This document shows, in pieces, positions 42,764-53,553 of a DNA stretch of 64,000 bases (position 1 is its first letter; each line of letters begins with the position of its first letter). This DNA is from Naematelia aurantialba (lineage: Eukaryota; Basidiomycota; Tremellomycetes; Tremellales; Naemateliaceae): positions 1,550,501 to 1,614,500 of the forward strand of contig JAKFAO010000002.1 of the NCBI GenBank assembly GCA_021527695.1, in the 5' to 3' direction. A program made the translations under genes and the position numbers. Under the pieces are notes generated by a model. That model was not told the origin of the DNA, made no database searches, and saw only the letters and a list, made by a program, of their open reading frames with translations.

Positions 42764-45431
42764 GTCGCAAAGCGACACGAGGAGGGTCCGGCGATGCGGA
42801 TCGGTGAGGGCGACCTGGCAGATGGGTGTTGTTAGGCTATCATCTTGGCGGGGGCAGACGAAGAATCCCGTGAGGGTAGGAGAGGGGGCAAGGTCGACGC
42901 CTGTAGAGGTGAGGGGACGAGGCAGGTGTCTGTGACGGGGTGTATGAGAAGTCAAAGAGAGCAGTAGTCGTAATGGGATGCGAATGAGGGGATGGAGGAT
43001 CAAGTTGCCCCTTCCTTTGACCGAGCAGACCGTCCTGTCCGAACTGCAACGAACGAAGATTACGTAAGAAGACAAAGAGAGAGCAGGGATTTTCCAACGT
43101 GGACGACCACGTGGTCCCCCGAGCGCGGATCTTTCTTTCTTTTCCTTCTCTCCTCACGCGGGGAAAAAGCTCAGGGTCCAAAGTTTGAGAGTGGGTACAA
43201 GGGAGGAGCCGTTTGGGGTCGTCACAAGGGCTTGTGGTGGTATTCATGCAGGACAGAGGGCGAGGGTGGGAGAGTGAACAGTGAAGAGTGAGAGTGAAGG
43301 GGAGCAAGTAGACCGGTGTAGAGGGGGAGGGAGAGCAATGACGGTAGGAGGAACAAAGGCACAAGTCGCATGTGGCGATCGGACAAAGAACAAGGAACGT
43401 GGATAGTGGTGCGATCAGGACCGGCGTGACAGCCTCTCCGTCTCCCGGTGGAGGACGACCGCGGGGGTGAAATGCGAGTGTCCAAGCCAGCCAGAAGAGG
43501 GGCGGGGATGTGGACAAGAGAGTCGTCGCGCAAGTGGACCGACGGATGCTTTACACACTGCAAGACGAAAGGGACGAGGGAGTAGAGAGGAGAGATGTAG
43601 ACGGAACAGACGGACTCACGGTTCTGTGCAGGGGTCCCTTTGCGTGCGATGCAATGTTGTTCGCTGCAGGGTCAGCGCTGTCTGTCTGTACGCCAAACCA
43701 CCAATACACGCCATCCTCGCAAGAACAAAGACAGGCACGGGTCAGAGAAGGAAGAACAACGAAGGAAGCGGGTGCCAAGCGACTGGCGATTCGCGACTAG
43801 GAATGCACACGACAGGAGCGATCCACACCAGTCTCCGTCCAGCCTTGAAACCCCTGGCTCGAGCGATCCCGCAGAGACCAGGGAACAGTGAAGACCACTC
43901 ACTATGCTCGCGCTGGTCGCACCACCCGTTGTCGTCTTCCAGACGGACACTGATTTGCGGCCCCTTACTACTACGAAACTACAAGCCTGAACCCACGGCT
44001 GCGCAGTCCCAAAACGTCCAACACCGTCTACCCGACGTGTAGTCGACAGTAGCCGAGTCGCCTGACTACTAGAGAGAAGTGATAGACGACTACGACAGCC
44101 AGGCAGATGTACGGGTGGTATGAGCCAGGAAGCCAGAGTGCCAGAAGCCAGAAGCCAGACGAAGCGGCTGTTGCGGACAGAAAGAGGGGCAGAAGAGGTG
44201 GACAGGAACGGCTCATGAAACCGGGAACGAGCCGCGCCGCAAACCGAGAACCGGGCGAAAGGCCAGAGGGGCGCTCTTCCAGAGGCGTGCCAATCTCTCA
44301 CTGGTTTTCTTTTTAGTTTCCTTAGTTTCCTAGTTGCTTACTGTACGTACGTGACCCTGGAGCCCACCTGCGAAATGGATAAAAGCACCGACCAGGGGGG
44401 CAGGTAGGGAATGGGGGAGACAAGAGGCACACACGGGGGCGCAACAGCAGCAGGAGGGACAACATTGGTTTCAGGGTTTCAGGATGAGGCTACAGAGAGA
44501 AGGGGCAAAAGCCAGAGGAGCCGATCAAAAATCTCAGGGACCAAACACAGCACGACCCTGGAAATTACAGGGCGTCGAGGGAATCCGCCGAAGTGATTAG
44601 CAGTCTGTGATTACTTTTCGATTATTGATTACTGATTATTGGCCCCGACGCTTCCAAAGCGGCTCGAGATCTCAATCTTGCCGGTGAAGCCAGAGATACC
44701 AGCATCCCATGCAGTACTCTCTCCTTCATTCATCAATGTCCACAGCTGCACCGCCGTAAAGCTGCGCAGGTCACTTTGAGGGGTCAATGCGCCACAACCC
44801 GCCTTTCCGGACATGCGGCATCGTCCGAGCCTAACTGGCGGCACAGCGGAGCCACACTGAGATCGGCGAACACGCGATCAGCAAAGGCACGGCGGGCGAT
44901 CTTGGCCACTGGTCTCTCACCACTCACTCACTGCGAGTTACTACTGGAGATTGCAAAGATACTGCACGCCAAATATGATATTGCATGTCGTCTATGCTAT
45001 TGCACATTCGTCTAGATACTGCACAGCATAAAGGTAAAGCACAACGCCGAGATACTGCACAACGGCATCTAGATGATACTCAAATCACAACACATCAACC
45101 TCTACCACTCTGCCTCCATCTTCCATATCGCAACGTCAAACGGTGGAGAAAGCGCAGAAAGGCGCGCCTGATAAATCGAGGAAACAGGAAAGGATAGCCG
45201 AAACACTCGACTGCGTACAGTAAAGACTTGGTATATGCGGTAAACAGACAGGAAAGGTGGTCGCAGGCGATAGCGCACGGGAAAGCGGGTCGCCGGCGAT
45301 AGCAAGGACAGAAAGAGCGGGTCGCCGGCGGTAGCCAAGGCAGAAAGGTGGTCGCACGCTGGATTTTTGCAGAAATAGGGAAGGGCCGTACGGTCGTTGT
45401 CGTTGCAGGCAGCAGAGAGCGATAAGCGTAT
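42764..45431. other. 2.7-kb region upstream of the Sds3-like gene
   Basis: Minus-strand pyrimidine-rich leader-like sequence at 42800-43500 gives a 225-codon open frame of Pro/Ser/Leu/Cys composition without any signature. A plus-strand frame at 43467-44042 is equally unconvincing. A short minus frame at 44629-44844 (MSGKAGCGALTPQSDLRSFT) is the most protein-like piece but too small to support. An AT-rich spot (TTATTGATTACTGATTATTG) is at 44622-44641. Confidence 0.4.
45235..45358. repeat. Minisatellite with GGTCGC-core units of about 33 bp
   Basis: GAAAGGTGGTCGCAGGCGAT, GAAAGCGGGTCGCCGGCGAT, GAAAGAGCGGGTCGCCGGCG and GAAAGGTGGTCGCACGCTGG in tandem, four copies. Confidence 0.85.
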
Positions 45432-48400
45432 TTAGTCAGTCGAAATCACCTCGCCCCTCCCCTCGCCCATGCCCGCAACAAACGCCTCAAAGTCGAACCC
45501 CACAATATCGCCCCCCTGCGCCCCGCTGAACCCCCCATCCGGCATGCCCAGCGCGACGCCCATATCCGCATCCATACCGATACCCATATCGAGCCACTCC
45601 ATCACCCCCAGGCCGTCCATCGTACCGCCCCCGAATCCATTCCGGTTGGGCCCCATCCCTCCCTGTCCACTGCCTTGGGGTCGAGACATCATTCCGTCCA
45701 TGTTCCATGAATCCAGGTCGGCCGATAAATGCAGTCCAGTCGTTGGCCATTCAAAAGAGGGTGGAGTGGGAAACCAGTTGGTCCCTCCTGTCGCACCGAC
45801 ACCGCCTCCCAAGGATGGTTCCATAGGGCCGGATGACGCAAGGATCTGGGCAAGTGACGGCGACACCCCGGTCCCGCTCGACGAGGTAACAGGTGCCTGG
45901 GACGGCATGGTTGTTGGAGCACGCACAACACCGCCGCCAGATCCAACACCCTCGTAGGTGGGTTGCTCGAGCATTCGCCCAATAACGGGATCATAGTGCT
46001 GCGGTTCGGCAAGCGTCGCATTCGACCCGGTGGTACGTGGGCTAGGTGTCCCTTCCGACCGAGGCGAAACCGTGCTCAAACTTCCCTTGCGTTGCGTGGG
46101 ACTCGCCGATCCGCCCACTCGTCGCAACTTGGCTTGACCGCCCAAGTGCGAAAGATCGTCTTCGTCTGGCGGTGTGCTTGATAGCTCGGCGACCTGCTGC
46201 GATGCATCTCGCCGGTGGTCTTTTGACACGGCCATCAGAGACTCTTGCGCCCTCTTCCGCAGCCGAACTAGAATCGGGAGACCTTTCTTGGCGCGACAGC
46301 CAGGTCGGGCAGCAGCGGAGATATCGCAGACAATCGACATGCCATGAAACGCCGGAGCTGCAAAGGCCGATGCCGGTGCGCGGATGGCGATCGCCGAGCT
46401 GAGCGGTCAGCACGAAAAACCCGTTAGACCAAGGCTTACAGGCAGACAGCAGAAGAGAACGCATGAAACCAGAAGAACCACCTGTCGCACATCAGCATCG
46501 CACAGGACAGTATAGGGTATACTCACCAGCGTGCAATGAGAGAAGGATGATATATCACCAATTGCTTGACGAGCTGCACAATCTCCTGCGCACTCTCATA
46601 CAATGCCACGAATGAAGTACCAAATTTGGCCCGGCTAGGATCTGACGGGTGGTCTTTAAGAGCTCGTGCAAAGGAGGGACGGTTCAGCAGTAGTCGTGTT
46701 TGCGCAAAGAGCAGTCGAATGCCGAGGCGGTGAATCACCTATTCTCCGTCAAGCCCTGTCCCTAGGAAATATAGTCAAACTAACCAGGTGAGGATGAAAC
46801 ATCCTGTCCAGTGGGAGATCTTGTATTGCGAAGCTCGGTAACAGCGCTTCTGGTAACTGCTTCTTATCTGAAATGCAGAGTCAACGCAGGGTTGGCAAGA
46901 AGAAAGAGGCTTTCGTACACTGCATGAACTCCTGATCAAGTGCCTGCACGGTTGTATATGCAACAGGGGTGGTCTGCGTTTGCTGATGCTCTCATCAGCT
47001 CCCGCACCACATCAGTGAAACAGACTGCGACCCACTACATCGATAACCTTTTCCATCATCTTCATGAGCGTGTACTTAGATCGATGGTCTGAGACGTCAG
47101 CTGTGTTTTGATCAACGAGAATTCTACGTACATCCATCTTTGTCCCCTATGAGCTTCTCGTCTGCTACGGGGAACTTCGTGTCTGATGCACGATTGCTTG
47201 AGCCGCAGGGGCGTCCAAAACACATGGCTTGCAGGCGATCATACGTCTACATTTGTCAGCGCCCCGTTGCCCGTTGCACCGAGCAGGACACGACTCACGA
47301 CCACCTCCCACCAGACTTGTCGACGCTCCTCGATCTCGTACTGTGAGAGCCCAAAGTTGGAACCATCGCGATGGAGACCCAACTGAGGTGGTCAGCCTGA
47401 CGTGGTGCCATAGTGGGGTCTAGTCTTTCGACTCACGCTTTGAGCTACTTTGATTGTAGTACCCAGCACGGGCCAGAAGATCTCCGCGCCATTGCCGTCT
47501 GAAGGGTCAGCCATGCTTCCTTGGCACCAGTGGGAACTCACGTTTATCATTCATCATGTACGTTCCCGAGAGATGCAACGCCTGAACTGTAGCCGGACTG
47601 GCATGTTCGAGCCCCACAGCAGCGAGACAAGCTCTGCCCAGCGCGAAGAGTCTCTCGCCTCTCGGGTCATCTACATGATCAGCCCCTCTCCGAAACCAAG
47701 CAGCGAAATCCCTCACATGGCTGACGGTGGAGGTCAAACATGACTCCGATGGCCATGATGAAGAACACACAGGCGAGTTTGTGTGCATTGGGAGTTGATT
47801 CAGTGTCGTAGGCCGACATGAGGTGGTCGCTATCGAACATTGGCCTAGGGATGATCTGATACCTGCCTGGGATGAGTTGACTGAACCACACACGCCGACG
47901 GACCACTTACATCCAATTGACGTTCTCCCAATAGCTCTCTACCAGTATTCTGCCTTCGGTCTCCCAGTCCGGTAACTCCTCTCGCAGCCTCTCGACATCT
48001 GCAGCACCCAATGGCGACGACGCCAGCATTGCAGCGACCTCGGCCTCACTCTCGCGGTACGGCGACGACTGCGGGCCTGGATGCCCTGCCTGGGTGCCTG
48101 CAGTCGCCGGCGGAGTGACGAGATCGGCGCGGATCTCTGAGCCCCCTGCCATGCCAGTCGATTCTGGGCTCGCATCCGCGCCTTCCTCCCGAAGGTACTC
48201 TGACCCCGCAAAACTGCCCACAAACCGCGCCTCCCCCTCGGTCCCGATGGTGAGCGTGCCAAATGCGCCGTCGACAATCTCCTCGTCAGACTCCTCCCGC
48301 ATGGGCTGCAGCACGGTGCCAGGTTTCGCGGTTGGGTATGGCCGTGCGGGAGGGTCGCGGGGGGAGAAGAGGTAAGGTGAGTTGAGTAGTGGGTGGGGAG

Positions 48401-48915
48401 TGCTAGACGTCTTGGCGTGTGATGCGGCGAGAGCCACTTCGAGCGCTGCGATCCGTCTGTGTAGCTTAGGGAGATCAGCATGAGATACAAACTACTTCGA
48501 AGCACGAAAGTAGGGCAGCGCACCTCTTCGGTATCGGCTAGGATGAGCCTCTTGCCCTTGCCCGTCCGCATCTCCCCATTGGGGCAGATCTGTGCGCATC
48601 CGCGCTTCTCACCTGGAATCGTCAGCAACTAAGGGTAGCTTGGCTAGCATCGGCTTATCGGCCGCCGACATACAGGAAGTACAGGGCCATACTCTGGAGC
48701 ATTTGAGCTTGAGCCTAGACGCGTCATTAGTTCATGGCGCACGCGTGGAGCTGGAGGGAGGGTACGCACCGCCGACACTCTGCACAGCTGAAGCTCTGAC
48801 GAGTGCCCTTCTCCTTGTCTTTGCCCATTGCTGGCTTGACATTGTCGCCACCCTCTCCAAGCAGGGGCAATTGCACTGGAGGCGGCCCCATCAGCGTGTC
48901 GTTGTCCTTCACCAT
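45432..48915 (-). CDS. Zn2Cys6 fungal-specific transcription factor (regulator 2)
   Basis: Zinc-cluster regulator. ATG 48915 opens MVKDNDTLMGPPPVQLPLLG. The cluster is split over three exons; joined it gives SCAECRRLKLKCSRVWPC, then TSCEKRGCAQIC, spacing C-x2-C-x6-C-x5-C-x2-C-x8-C. A linker helix follows (LHRRIAALEVALAASHAK). The fungal_trans domain starts near DWETEGRILVESYWENVNWM, with KLACVFFIMAIGVMFDLHRQ, RLFALGRACLAAVGLEHASP, and the signature LGLHRDGSNFGLSQYEIEE with RRQVWWEVV. The last exon is Gly/Met/Pro-rich with acidic patches (GIGMDADMGVALGMPDG), typical of an activation region, and ends GRGEVISTD. It differs from regulator 1 in cluster sequence but shares the overall layout. The target is unknown. 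Confidence 0.87.
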
Positions 48916-50043
48916 CGCGCTTGGGCGCTCGCGAGTGGTATGAGTATAAAATGTTGAGATAGGAGCCGAGTGAAGCGACGTAAAGACGATGTCAAGGCGT
49001 AGGGTGACTTGGGAGACAATAAGCTGTGATTGATCAGCAACGCAGTCCTTCTGATGATTGCATTGCCACTGACCTCGGAGTGGTTCTGCTCTAATGATCA
49101 GGTGTCTGCCGTGATCGACGCATTCACTACTCGCTCATTCGCCGAGACCAGCGTCCAAGCTTCGAAACAAGGGGAGACGAAGCCTCCTTCCTCGTTGATG
49201 GGTCGATGCGGAGTCTCGTTTAGGTCCCCGCGCGAGGACTGTAGTAGCAGGTAGAAGAGGAGGTTGGAGGAGGGGGTTGCCCGGTCGACCGGTGGTATCG
49301 GAGGATTAAATTTTCAAGCCCAGAGGCGAACCGAGGAAGCCGGGCGGACAAGAAACAACTGGACGACGGAGGGCTTGCGTCGTTGTGAGGCGTTCTGGCG
49401 TTGGCGTTGGCTTTTAACTCGAGACTCTTCCTTGAGAAGGTCGAGTACCCCACCGGCGAAATGTAAACAGAGGCACAAAGGATGAACCGGTAGCCAACGG
49501 TTTCAAGGGTTGAACAAGAAAGCGAGAGAGTAAGAGAGGGAGGCGAGTTGAGACTGAGACGCGGAGAGAGAGAGAGAGAGAGACGAGGGGAGAGCGAAAT
49601 GCTCCAATAGAGGATAAGGAGAATTTCACGAGCAAATACCTCGGGGAGGAAGGAAAGAAAGAAGTTTGATTGGAGGGAGATAAGGCCACCCGGCTAAAAA
49701 CGGGGATTTCCCGCCGCTGGGCTTATTACTTTGTCTCCCAGCAGACTGACATTCCAAGAGGTGTGTCTAACCATGAGCACAAGAGAGAGAGCGGACAGCA
49801 AAGCAGACAGCGCAGGATTACGCCGCACTGAGCTTGCTTTTGACTCTGCCAGACGACAGACGGACAAAGGGACCAAGCGACACACGTCTGTCCCATCTCC
49901 CAATACGTACTCTCTCACCAGGAAGCATGACAATGTCCGAGACAACGTGTGTCACGAATATACTCGAACCGACCCAGTCAACGTTCAGCAAGCAAGCTAC
50001 ATTTGGCCCCGTGTTACAACAGATTATACGTGTCATATACAAA
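48916..50043. other. Region between regulator 2 and TOK1, with GA microsatellite
   Basis: Includes a (GA)n run of about 18 nt at 49565-49583 within a purine-rich stretch (49490-49690) upstream of regulator 2. No gene supported; frames up to 144 codons lack signatures. Confidence 0.5.
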
Positions 50044-53000
50044 TCATACAAATTGAACCTCAGCTGGTCCATTCCCCTCCCTCACTACTGATCCTTCATC
50101 CCTCTGCTCCTCTTCCCCTTCGTCCTCCTCGACCGTCATCTCGTCGCTTTCCTCGATTCGACTAGTCTGTCGTTCGTGGGCTCTGATCGCCCGCTCTGCT
50201 CGCTCCAGGAGCTCATGTACTGCGCCTAGGTATACATCAGCTTGAAAAGATGGTCCTGCTTCCAGCCGGTATGGTCTTAGAGGAGTCGTGCCCAGTCATG
50301 GAGGAATGGGAGCAGTCGTTTCACCAGACTCACGCTCATAACCATTCCAAAATAAAACCTTCCTACTCTCCTGATCTGCCGCCAGTTCCCTCTTCTCACT
50401 CTCATCCAGCCCCTGCTGCTCCATCAACCCATTTATCAGCGCCGTGGTGGCTTCGGATTCTGTGCCTTCCATCGCGCCGTGACGAGAGGCTGCGACGTGT
50501 CCGTGCCATTTCCGCACGACGTCGAGGATCTGCAAATGTCAGCTGCACCCTTACTTGTACGCCCAGCATAGCGTAGATTACAACAGTCATGCAACGTGGA
50601 TCAGGACAGCTTTGGGCCGCTATGACATTACGTCTCAGAGACACTGCAGACCTGATAGAATACTGCTCCTGGATGGCTGGCAGAGAATCGGCCCCCGTGG
50701 GGCGGAGGGGAGGGCAAAGCACATCCCAACTCACCTCATAAGGTAACCTATGTAACGACGGCGCATCTTGCCCCAAATCGTCCTGCCTCACAGCTTCTTC
50801 ATGTTGGAATCGACGATGCACCATCTCCTCCCTCTCGCGCTTGATAGCCACCAAAGCTCTTCTCGTGCCCTTTTGCACCAGAGCCGACTTGTATCGATTC
50901 GCATACGCCTCGGTCAGGACGGCGATGAGAAGCGTTACTGTGGCTACACCAAATATCGCCCAGATGATGACTGCAATTGTCAGCTCGACGTTTGCCCTGT
51001 TCATACAACAGACGGGATAGGCGTACAGAACGCGCGACCGGCTGGGGTCTGTGGTGACACCTCGCCGTACCCTGTGTCTTGTTAGCCTTGTGAAGAAGCC
51101 TAACAAGACAACTCACCAATAGTCGTGAATGTCACAAAGCAAAAGTAGAAGCCGACGAACCACGACCAACCCTGCATCGTTAATAAGAGCATTGCACTCC
51201 ATCTGCTGATCGACATACTTCTGTCATAGAGAAGACCGTGGATCCAACGGTCCAGAAAAGGACAAATAAGGAGAAGGCGAAGGCGAACTATACCGTCAGC
51301 CTGATTCTCATGCTAAAAGATGTCTCTGATTCACCTTGACGAGGTTCTCCATCTTCTCTTCCTTGGCCATTCGTTCCTGAAACTCTCTATAACCTTCTTC
51401 ACTCATCAAGCTCTGTTGAGTAAGTTCATCCTGCATCATCTTGGCCTGCTGTAATGCCGCCTCATAGGTATTCTCGGCAGTCGATCCCTCTACTACAGTC
51501 GGCAATGTGGCGACACCAGGGGCTGACGCTTGCCTCGATGCAATCTCGTCGTTCGCTTGAGACTCTGCTTCGCTAAGCTGGCTCGTTGACAGCGCCTTGA
51601 CGTTGAGTTTGCGGCCCCTGGATCCTCCACGCTGACCCCCTCCACGGGTGTCGACGTATAGCGGTACGCCAGCCGAGGCGAGCTGCCGCTCAATGGCAGC
51701 ACGGCGAATCGATTCTTCCTCGCGTTGCTGTTTCCTCACCCGATGACGACGTATCACCTCGTGCCGTCTACGCCGATACGCCGTGTTCCAGCTTTCGACG
51801 ATGGTGTCTCGTGCCGTGCCGACCGCGACAGCGAGGTTCAAGATTCCCAGGGGAATGTAGAAGAACAAGAATACCTTGGCGCCAATGGTGGAAGGGGTAA
51901 CATCGCCAAATCCTATCGTTTCGATCGACACGACAGTGTAATACAGGGCGTTTTGAAATGCGATTTCCGGGATTAGAAAGTTGAAACATAGACTGCCGAC
52001 GGCAATGTATGTGAGGAGGATCATGACGATGATGACGAGACTGCGCTGTTTGGGCGTAAGACCCGATCCGGAGCGTCTGAAGTCCTTGGTCCGAATCAAA
52101 TCGTAGACGAGCGTGGCATTGGTGAACATGCTCGCTGCGGTGGAGCAGACGCACAACCAAAAAGCTTCAGAGTATGTGAATCCGTCGTCAAAGCGATGTA
52201 CCACACCGAACACGGTCACGGCAGAGATGTTGATCAAGTCGTGTATTGACAGTCCGATGATCGTGATCATCGTGCTTGTATACACGCGGCGCTCGAGGAA
52301 GCGCGAAATCAGTGCAATATTGGCGACAATAGCGCACACCATGGAGATTGCTAGTCCAACGTCAAGGATGACGGGGTTCGATTGGTAAACCACCGGCTGA
52401 TTGTTTACGGTATGAACGTACCTTGGCCCCAGTCAGTATAATCGAACGCGCAGATTGGGGAGGGACGGGAAGGGCGTACCAATGTTCAGTCAGGCCAGGT
52501 ATTTCGAGTAAGATGGAGAATGGCTGTAGGAGTCCTGAGAGGATAGGGGTCCAGCGGTATTTCGGCGGCACGTAATCTGGATCGCCCTCGCGCAGTGCGT
52601 TCTCTCCGTCCGACTTGGTGCCGACCAATACCTTCCAAAACGCCGACCAGAACCCACGATGCTGGGGATCATGTCGATTATTCCACGACTCGGAAAGGAC
52701 GGTCGAAAAGGTAGCAAAGGACCGAGTTGTGTTCTTGCGCGGCAAAGGAAACAACTTCCGAGTCCACCGGCTTATACGAGGCAAGGAAGCCACGTTCGAC
52801 ACTGTCGCCGTATCACACCCTGAATCATTCTCCGTCGAGTCGCGCTTCGGTTCGTTGACAGTCACTGTCCTGGTGTCTTTTTCACCGTCCCGCCGTGGCG
52901 CAGGAGTGATTTCGTCCACGTAAGGCTCAGGAGACGACGTTCGCGGCCAATCCTGCGACCTCCGCGATCGTACGGACAGTTGATCCAAATACGCCTCGTC

Positions 53001-53153
53001 GTCCGCGTTCATGCTTTGAACTTCCCTCTCCGTCACCGCATTGTCATCGTCACCATCGCCGTACTCATCGTGGTCCGACTCGTGCACCCCATCGCCGTGT
53101 ACGTGAAATGAGACGTTTGGGAATGCCGACGGCCAGGTTATAGGTGCGGCCAT
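50044..53153 (-). CDS. TOK1: TOK-type two-pore outward-rectifying potassium channel
   Basis: Fungal TOK channel: eight transmembrane helices and two pore loops in one chain, giving outward K+ current at the plasma membrane. The N-terminus (MAAPITWPSAFPNVSFHVHG) is acidic and disordered to about residue 190. Transmembrane segments begin near RWTPILSGLLQPFSILLEIP; next LDVGLAISMVCAIVANIALI, TMITIIGLSIHDLINISAVT and SEAFWLCVCSTAASMFTNAT. Pore 1 filter is ETIGFGDVTPS, followed by FLFFYIPLGILNLAVAVGTA. A long charged cytosolic loop (RRRRHEVIRRHRVRKQQREE) leads to FAFAFSLFVLFWTVGSTVFS, pore 2 TTIGYGEVSPQTPAG (split by an intron) and VVWAIFGVATVTLLIAVLTE. The C-tail is acidic and ends PAEVQFV at 50044. 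Divergent from DCR2. Confidence 0.93.
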
Positions 53154-53553
53154 TTTCGCTAGCGGTAATCAGGCCAAGAGTCGATGATCATGATATTGAC
53201 CGTGGCTCTCGTCTATGGCGTGCAGATTTCAAAGCAAACGACAAGCTGAACATTGCTGCTGGCAACACTTGGAGATACCTGATCCACGTAGAGTAGAGAA
53301 TGTGAGAGTCTGGACTGTGCGAGTGCAATATATACATGTATATATACATATATATATATAGTTGTTGCCGCTGTTGTACGACTACGAGCTTACCTCCCAG
53401 GCACCTTTATTTGATCGCCCACTTTCTACCATCGCAGACCTCCACCATAGAGACCTTGGCTGTCTCTCTTCTTGCTGCTCTCCTTTCTTCTGTTCGACCA
53501 CCTAGACCTGTGTCTGCAGCACGGCGCTCTTTGTCTCGTTCCGGGCACTCACT
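53154..53553. promoter_or_regulatory. Divergent promoter region TOK1 / DCR2 with TA tract
   Basis: 400 bp between opposed starts. An alternating TA tract (TATATACATGTATATATACA, about 53328-53361) lies near the middle and could serve as TATA sequence for either gene. Confidence 0.55.

Noticed and set aside
42840..43517. 225-codon minus-strand frame upstream of the Sds3-like gene
   Set aside because: Cys/Ser/Pro/Leu-rich with no domain; better explained as a pyrimidine-rich leader or promoter.
43467..44042. 191-codon plus-strand frame
   Set aside because: Arg/Gly/Ser noise composition, no signature, no conserved splice sites.
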